Assembly (NCBI RefSeq): GCF_005298075.1 | Contig: NZ_SZZH01000001.1 | Location: 1,674,001-1,738,000, forward strand | Direction: 5' to 3' | Length of the DNA stretch: 64,000 nt | Origin: Nakamurella flava | Lineage (GTDB): Bacteria; Actinomycetota; Actinomycetes; Mycobacteriales; Nakamurellaceae | Shown here: in pieces, positions 59,233-64,000 of the stretch | Numbering within the stretch: the stretch's first letter is position 1 | Layout of the letters: each line of letters starts with the position of its first letter | Made by a program: the position numbers and the translations under genes | Notes under the pieces: model-generated | The model's input: only the letters and a program-made list of their open reading frames with translations | Told to the model about the DNA's origin: nothing | Database searches by the model: none

Positions 59233-62200
59233 GTGTCGTCAACGACCGCGCCAGAGTTCGGACCCAACGACTGGTTCGTCGAGGAGAAGTACCAGCAGTA
59301 CCTCGCCGACCCGGACAGCGTCGATCCGATCTGGCGCGAATTCTTTTCCGCCAACTCCGGGGGCGCCGCCGCACAGGCGGCCAAGGCCACGTCCGCCCCG
59401 ACGAACGGTGCCTCCGGCAACGGGGCCACCGCCCCCGCTGCCCCCCGCCCGTCGACCCCGCCGCCGCCCCCGCCGCCCGTCCGGAGCGCTGGCAAGCCCG
59501 CGGCCGCTCCCCCCTCCCCGGAGGCCCGGCCCGCCGACTCCCCGCCCGCCGCCAGCAACGGCAGCGCCGCCAACGGCGCGGCCCGGTCCCGCCCGGCCCT
59601 GGCCAACACCCAGACTCCGAAGGCCGGCGGCAAGGAACTCGCCGACGCCCCGCCCGCGGCCCGTCGCCGTTCGGCCACCGCCACGCCGAACGACATGGTC
59701 GCCGCCTCCGCCGCGACCGCCGCCACCGCCGCGAAGGCGGCCGAGGGCACCGGCGAGACCGCCACCCCGCTGCGCGGCGCCGCCGCCGCGGTCGTCCGGA
59801 ACATGAACACCTCGCTGGAAGTACCGACCGCCACCTCGGTCCGGGCCGTGCCGGCGAAGTTGATGGCCGACAACCGCATCGTCATCAACAACTTCCTCAA
59901 GCGGAACCGCGGCGGGAAGATCTCGTTCACCCACGTCATCGGGTACGCGATCATCCGGGCGGTCCGCGACCTGCCGAACATGAACCGCCACTACGGCGAG
60001 GTCGACGGCAAGCCGCAGCTGATCACCCCGGCCCACGTCAACCTCGGCCTGGCCATCGACCTGCCCGGCAAGGGCGGTACGCGCAACCTCGTCGTCGTCC
60101 CCATCCGCAACGCGGAGTCGATGACGTTCACCCAGTTCTGGAACGGCTACGAGCAGCTGGTGCGCAAGGCCCGCGCCGGTCAGTTGACCGCCGAGGACTA
60201 CGCCGGCACCACCATCTCGCTGACCAACCCGGGTGGCATCGGCACCAACCTGTCGGTGCCGCGGCTGATGGCCGGCCAGTCGGCCATCGTCGGCGTCGGG
60301 GCGCTGGAGTACCCGGCCGAGTTCCAGGGCGCCTCCGAGCAGACGCTGGTCGACCTGGGCATCTCCAAGATCGTCACGCTGACCTCCACCTACGACCACC
60401 GGGTCATCCAGGGCGCCGAGTCGGGCGAGTTCCTCAAGCGCATCCACCAGCTGCTGATCGGCGAGGACGGCTTCTACGACGACATCTTCGCCTCGCTGCG
60501 GATACCCTACGAGCCCGTCCGCTGGGTCCAGGACCTGGACTCCGGCCGCTACGGCGCCGCGGTCGACCGCACCGCCCGGGTGCTGGAGATCATCGACGCG
60601 TACCGCACCCGCGGTCACCTGATGGCCGACACCGACCCGCTGAACTACCGCCAGCGCAAGCACCCCGACCTGGACGTGCTCTCGCACGGCCTGACCCTGT
60701 GGGACCTGGAGCGCGAGTTCCCGGTGGGTGGCTTCAACGGCCGGCAGTACATGAAGCTGCGTGACGTCCTCGGCGTGCTGCGCGACTCCTACTGCCGCAC
60801 CGTCGGTGTCGAGTACATGCACATCATGGATCCGGCCCAGCGGCGCTGGATCCAGCAGCGCGTCGAGGTCAAGCACGACAAGCCCGCCGTCGAGGAGCAG
60901 AAGTACATCCTCGGCCGGCTGAACAGCGCCGAAGCGTTCGAGACGTTCCTGCAGACCAAGTACATCGGCCAGAAGCGGTTCTCGCTGGAGGGCGGCGAGA
61001 CGGTCATCGCGCTGCTCGACGCGGCGCTCAACCGCGCGGCCGAGTGCGGCATGGACGAGGTCGTCATCGGGATGGCCCACCGTGGCCGGCTGAACGTGCT
61101 GGCCAACATCGTCGGCAAGCCGTACTCGCAGATCTTCCGCGAGTTCGAGGGCAACATGGACCCGGGGCAGGCCCACGGTTCCGGTGACGTCAAGTACCAC
61201 CTGGGCGCCGAGGGCAAGTACATCCGCCCGTTCGGCGAGGGCCAGGTCGAGGTGACCCTGACGGCCAACCCGTCGCACCTGGAGGTCGTCGACCCGGTGT
61301 TGGAGGGTGTCGCGCGGGCCAAGCAGGACCTGATCAACCTCGGCGAAGAGGGCTACACCGTGATGCCGCTGGCCATCCACGGTGACGCCGCGTTCGCCGG
61401 GCAGGGCGTGGTCGCCGAGACGCTGAACCTGTCGCTGCTGCGCGGGTACCGCACCGGCGGCACCGTGCACGTGATCATCAACAACCAGGTCGGGTTCACC
61501 ACCGCGCCCGAGCAGTCGCGGTCCAGTGAGTACGCCACCGACGTGGCCAAGATGATCCAGGCGCCGATCTTCCACGTGAACGGTGACGACCCCGAAGCCG
61601 CCGTGTGGGTGGCCAAGCTGGCCGTCGACTACCGGCAGGCGTTCGGCCGGGACGTCGTCATCGACATGATCTGCTACCGCCGGCGCGGTCACAACGAGGG
61701 CGACGACCCCTCGATGACCAACCCGCTGATGTACCAGATCATCGACGGCAAGCGGTCGGTCCGGCGTCTCTACACCGAGGCGCTCATCGGGCGCGGCGAC
61801 ATCACGCCCGAGGACGCCGAGGAGGCGTTGCGGGACTACCACACCCAGCTGGAGCGGGTCTTCAACGAGGTCCGCGAACTGGAGAAGGCGGCGGCGGCAC
61901 CGTCGCCGTCGGTGGAGTCCGAGCAGGCCATCCCGCCGCGGGTGGAGACCAAGGTGTCGAAGGCGACGCTGGAGCGCATCGCGGACGTAGCGCTGGACTA
62001 CCCGGAGGGCTTCACCCCGCACCCGCGCGTCAAGACGGTGCTCGAACGCCGGGTCGAGATGGCCCGTCAGGGCGGGGTCGACTGGGCGTTCGGCGAGCTG
62101 CTGGCCTTCGGTTCGCTGGCCATGGAGGGGCGGCTGGTCCGGCTGTCCGGGCAGGACTCCCGGCGCGGCACCTTCGTGCAGCGGCACTCCGCGCTCATCG

Positions 62201-63102
62201 ATCGCAAGACCGGCGCGGAATACCTGCCGCTGCAACACCTCTCGGACGACCAGGGCCGGGTCATGATCTACGACTCGGCGCTGAGCGAGTACGCGGCGGT
62301 CGGCTTCGAGTACGGCTACTCGGTGGCCAACCGCGAGGCGCTCGTGCTGTGGGAAGCGCAGTTCGGGGACTTCGTCAACGGTGCCCAGTCGGTCATCGAC
62401 GAGTACCTCTCGTCCGGTGAGGCCAAGTGGGGCCAGCAGTCGGGTGTCGTGCTGCTGCTGCCGCACGGTCACGAGGGCCAGGGCCCGGACCACACCTCCG
62501 GCCGGATCGAGCGCTTCCTGCAGCTGTGCGCCGAGGGCTCGATGACGGTGGCCGTGCCGTCCACCCCGGCCAATTACTTCCACCTGCTGCGGCGCCACGT
62601 GCTCGACGGTGTCCACCGGCCGATGGTCGTCTTCACCCCGAAGTCGATGCTGCGCAACAAGGCCGCGGTGTCGTCGGTGGAGGACTTCACCGAGGGCAAG
62701 TTCGAGTCGGTCATCCCGGACACCGCCCTGGACCCGTCCGAGGTGAAGCGGGTCCTGCTGACCAGCGGCAAGCTCTACTACGAGCTGGAGAACTACCGGC
62801 GGACGCACGACATCACCGACACGGCGATCCTGCGGATCGAGCAGATCTACCCGGTGCCCCGCCGCAAGCTGGCGCACTACCTGGAGGCCTACTCGGGGGT
62901 CACCGACGTGCGGTGGGTGCAGGAGGAGCCGGCCAACCAGGGTTCGTGGCCGTTCCTGGCCCTGGCGCTGCCGGAGATGCTGCCGCAGCTCGCCGGGATC
63001 AAGCGGATCTCCCGTCGCGCCATGGCCGCCCCGTCGGCCGGTTCGGCCCGGGTGCACGAGGTCGAGCAGGCTGCGGTGATCGCCGCCGCGTTCCAGGCCT
63101 GA
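59233..63102 (+). CDS. kgd: Multifunctional 2-oxoglutarate metabolism enzyme (OGDC E1/E2-type)
   Basis: 1289-residue actinobacterial Kgd/SucA. Residues 1-40 ([19 protein letters not shown]) form the E1 N-terminal helix. A 100-residue Ala/Pro/Ser linker follows, then an E2-type succinyltransferase domain (about 185-425, active-site DHRVIQGAE at 388-396), then the ThDP-dependent E1 core ([42 protein letters not shown]). There is no lipoyl domain, as in the mycobacterial and corynebacterial fusions that work with separate AceF and Lpd. It decarboxylates 2-oxoglutarate in the TCA cycle and is inhibited by the FHA protein GarA/OdhI in relatives. GGAG at seven-base spacing supports GTG 59233. Confidence 0.97.
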   Translation: MSSTTAPEFGPNDWFVEEKYQQYLADPDSVDPIWREFFSANSGGAAAQAAKATSAPTNGASGNGATAPAAPRPSTPPPPPPPVRSAGKPAAAPPSPEARPADSPPAASNGSAANGAARSRPALANTQTPKAGGKELADAPPAARRRSATATPNDMVAASAATAATAAKAAEGTGETATPLRGAAAAVVRNMNTSLEVPTATSVRAVPAKLMADNRIVINNFLKRNRGGKISFTHVIGYAIIRAVRDLPNMNRHYGEVDGKPQLITPAHVNLGLAIDLPGKGGTRNLVVVPIRNAESMTFTQFWNGYEQLVRKARAGQLTAEDYAGTTISLTNPGGIGTNLSVPRLMAGQSAIVGVGALEYPAEFQGASEQTLVDLGISKIVTLTSTYDHRVIQGAESGEFLKRIHQLLIGEDGFYDDIFASLRIPYEPVRWVQDLDSGRYGAAVDRTARVLEIIDAYRTRGHLMADTDPLNYRQRKHPDLDVLSHGLTLWDLEREFPVGGFNGRQYMKLRDVLGVLRDSYCRTVGVEYMHIMDPAQRRWIQQRVEVKHDKPAVEEQKYILGRLNSAEAFETFLQTKYIGQKRFSLEGGETVIALLDAALNRAAECGMDEVVIGMAHRGRLNVLANIVGKPYSQIFREFEGNMDPGQAHGSGDVKYHLGAEGKYIRPFGEGQVEVTLTANPSHLEVVDPVLEGVARAKQDLINLGEEGYTVMPLAIHGDAAFAGQGVVAETLNLSLLRGYRTGGTVHVIINNQVGFTTAPEQSRSSEYATDVAKMIQAPIFHVNGDDPEAAVWVAKLAVDYRQAFGRDVVIDMICYRRRGHNEGDDPSMTNPLMYQIIDGKRSVRRLYTEALIGRGDITPEDAEEALRDYHTQLERVFNEVRELEKAAAAPSPSVESEQAIPPRVETKVSKATLERIADVALDYPEGFTPHPRVKTVLERRVEMARQGGVDWAFGELLAFGSLAMEGRLVRLSGQDSRRGTFVQRHSALIDRKTGAEYLPLQHLSDDQGRVMIYDSALSEYAAVGFEYGYSVANREALVLWEAQFGDFVNGAQSVIDEYLSSGEAKWGQQSGVVLLLPHGHEGQGPDHTSGRIERFLQLCAEGSMTVAVPSTPANYFHLLRRHVLDGVHRPMVVFTPKSMLRNKAAVSSVEDFTEGKFESVIPDTALDPSEVKRVLLTSGKLYYELENYRRTHDITDTAILRIEQIYPVPRRKLAHYLEAYSGVTDVRWVQEEPANQGSWPFLALALPEMLPQLAGIKRISRRAMAAPSAGSARVHEVEQAAVIAAAFQA

Positions 63103-63108
63103 TCCACC

Positions 63109-63148
63109 CGCGAAGGGCGGGCGCCGGCGACGGTGCCCGCCCTTCGCG
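63109..63148. terminator. Convergent terminator, kgd / ridA
   Basis: Perfect 14-bp stem CGCGAAGGGCGGGC (63109-63122) with 63135-63148 and a 12-base loop, seven bases after the kgd stop. Confidence 0.9.
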
Positions 63149-63168
63149 CGTTCCGGGGGTTCCGCCGT

Positions 63169-63567
63169 TCAGCGTCCGTTGATGACCGCGTCGGCCTCGA
63201 TCTCGACCAGCAGAGCCGGGTCGATCAACGCCGCGACCTGCACCATCGTGGCGACCGGACGAACCGCGGCGAAGAACTCGCCGTGCGCCCGGCCGACCTC
63301 CTCCCAGCGCGCGATGTCGGTGACGAACATCCGGGTGCGCACCACATCGGCCAGGCCCGCGCCGACCTGGTCCAGCGCCGCGGCGATCCGCCCGATCGCC
63401 TCCCGGGTCTGACCGGCGGGATCGCCCGGAGCGACGACGCCGCCGTCCGGTAGCGCCGCCGTCGTCCCGGCGACCCAGACGTGATCACCGACCCGGACCG
63501 CCCGCGAGTACCCGACCGCGGCCTCCCAGGGACCACCGGATCCGACTGTCCTGCGCTCGTCCACCAT
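63169..63567 (-). CDS. RidA/YjgF family protein
   Basis: 132-residue trimeric-fold protein of the RidA superfamily, which hydrolyses reactive enamine/imine intermediates. VGYSRAVRVGDHVWVAGTTA opens the domain and RTRMFVTDIARWEEVGRAH covers the conserved arginine region; the C-terminus is IEADAVINGR. The standard Rid0/RidA catalytic arginine position appears present (VVRTRMF). It lies next to an imidazolonepropionase gene, which may be a coincidence or a histidine/amide-degradation link. ATG 63567 has TACTGT seven bases upstream and no Shine-Dalgarno. Confidence 0.85.
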   Translation of the reverse strand: MVDERRTVGSGGPWEAAVGYSRAVRVGDHVWVAGTTAALPDGGVVAPGDPAGQTREAIGRIAAALDQVGAGLADVVRTRMFVTDIARWEEVGRAHGEFFAAVRPVATMVQVAALIDPALLVEIEADAVINGR

Positions 63568-63574
63568 GCCGAGC

Positions 63575-63580
63575 ACAGTA
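63575..63580 (-). promoter_or_regulatory. -10 of the ridA transcript (leaderless)
   Basis: Minus-strand TACTGT, seven bases before ATG 63567; no ribosome-binding site. Confidence 0.45.
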
Positions 63581-63602
63581 GAAGGCCCGGTCGGCGCCCC
63601 GG

Positions 63603-64000
63603 TCAGATGGACTCGAGGTTCGGCGGGCCGTAGCGGATCACGCCGTCCTGCAGCACCGCCCAGGTCAGCGGAGCGCCGGGACGGAACACCAGGTGCTCGA
63701 CGAAGGGCGCGTCCAGCACGTGCAGGTCGGCCCGGGAACCGACCGTCAGACGACCGACGTCCGACCGTCGCAGAGCCTGCGCCCCGCCCGCGGTGGCCGC
63801 CCAGATGGCCTCCTCCGGCGTCAGCCCGCACCAGCTCACCCCGAGGGCGACGACCAGGTTCATCGCGAACGACCCGACGGACCCCGCATTCCCGTCCGAG
63901 GCCAGGGCGAGCGTGGCACCGGCGTCGGCCAGCGCGCGGCCCGGGGGCGGCGGGCGCCGCGTCGCGAGATTGGACAGCGGCAGCAGGGTCGCCACGGTGC
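63603..64000 (-). CDS. hutI: Imidazolonepropionase, C-terminal part (cut by window edge)
   Basis: The last ~132 residues of an amidohydrolase whose start lies beyond position 64000. TVATLLPLSN, LADAGATLALASDGNAGSVGSFAMNL and LTPEEAIWAATAGGAQAL match HutI, which opens imidazolonepropionate to formiminoglutamate in histidine degradation. The metal-site Asp is expected in ASDGNAG. The window GTG near 63995 is internal, not the start; the frame stays open to the edge. Whether hutU/hutH lie beyond is unknown. Confidence 0.85.
   Translation of the reverse strand, partial: TVATLLPLSNLATRRPPPPGRALADAGATLALASDGNAGSVGSFAMNLVVALGVSWCGLTPEEAIWAATAGGAQALRRSDVGRLTVGSRADLHVLDAPFVEHLVFRPGAPLTWAVLQDGVIRYGPPNLESI

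Noticed and set aside
59239-63057. 1272-residue open frame antisense to kgd
   Set aside because: No recognisable domain; kgd on the plus strand has all catalytic motifs. Long antisense frames are expected at this GC content.

Overview
This is a chromosomal segment of a high-GC Gram-positive actinobacterium. Nearly every codon ends in G or C, GTG starts are common, and gene order follows the Mycobacterium chromosome around gltX-leuB-serA-ilvCNB-cfp6-lppZ-gatBAC-ligA-mnmA-iscS-etfAB. A PAS-ANTAR-LOV protein at 50415-51539 has the architecture of the PAL photoreceptor described from Nakamurella multipartita. Together with the double-fusion ABC exporter and the mycobacterial-type kgd, this makes a Nakamurella-like organism my best guess (an inference). 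I see no insertion sequences, prophage, CRISPR array or rRNA; this is core chromosome with small lineage-specific islands.

Layout. 0-6.2 kb: gpsA and plsC (phospholipid precursors), ppk1 with a MutT1-like Nudix/phosphatase, and hupB. 6.4-9.5 kb: leuCD with a divergent IclR/NdgR-type regulator. 9.6-10 kb: tRNA-Glu(CTC) and tRNA-Gln(CTG). 10.2-12.4 kb: a two-gene unit of Ig-like/carboxypeptidase-regulatory domains ending in a YceI domain. 12.4-24.9 kb: a long minus-strand amino-acid block (gltX, FAH hydrolase, cimA, leuB, serA, ilvC, ilvN, ilvB) interrupted by one plus-strand membrane-protein gene. ilvB has a full attenuator: promoter, 8-residue Leu-Leu-Val-Ile leader peptide, and a terminator hairpin with a T-run. 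25-29.8 kb: three PH-domain membrane proteins, an SDR and the lipoprotein LppZ. 30-34.2 kb: a nitrilase-family amidase and the gatC-gatA-gatB amidotransferase operon, which with gltX and the two tRNAs forms the indirect Gln-tRNA route. 34.6-46.6 kb: an ACT protein, a CysG-like methyltransferase, ligA, small redox enzymes, a MetE-like protein, mnmA and a cysteine desulfurase. 47-50.4 kb: etfBA and a nucleoside hydrolase. 50.4-55 kb: the LOV-ANTAR protein, a GT4 glycosyltransferase, a PIG-L deacetylase and a flippase-like membrane protein. 55-64 kb: a fused heterodimeric-type ABC exporter, kgd, a RidA protein and the C-terminal part of an imidazolonepropionase cut by the window edge.

Regulation visible in sequence. 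Convergent gene pairs are mostly separated by perfect GC-rich hairpins. Several genes have a TAnnnT hexamer ending 6-8 bases before the start codon and no usable Shine-Dalgarno, as expected of leaderless mRNAs. Branched-chain amino-acid supply looks controlled at two levels, a divergent IclR regulator at leuCD and translational attenuation at ilvBN. The most unusual protein is the light-sensing RNA-binding PAL homologue; its natural RNA targets cannot be read from this window.
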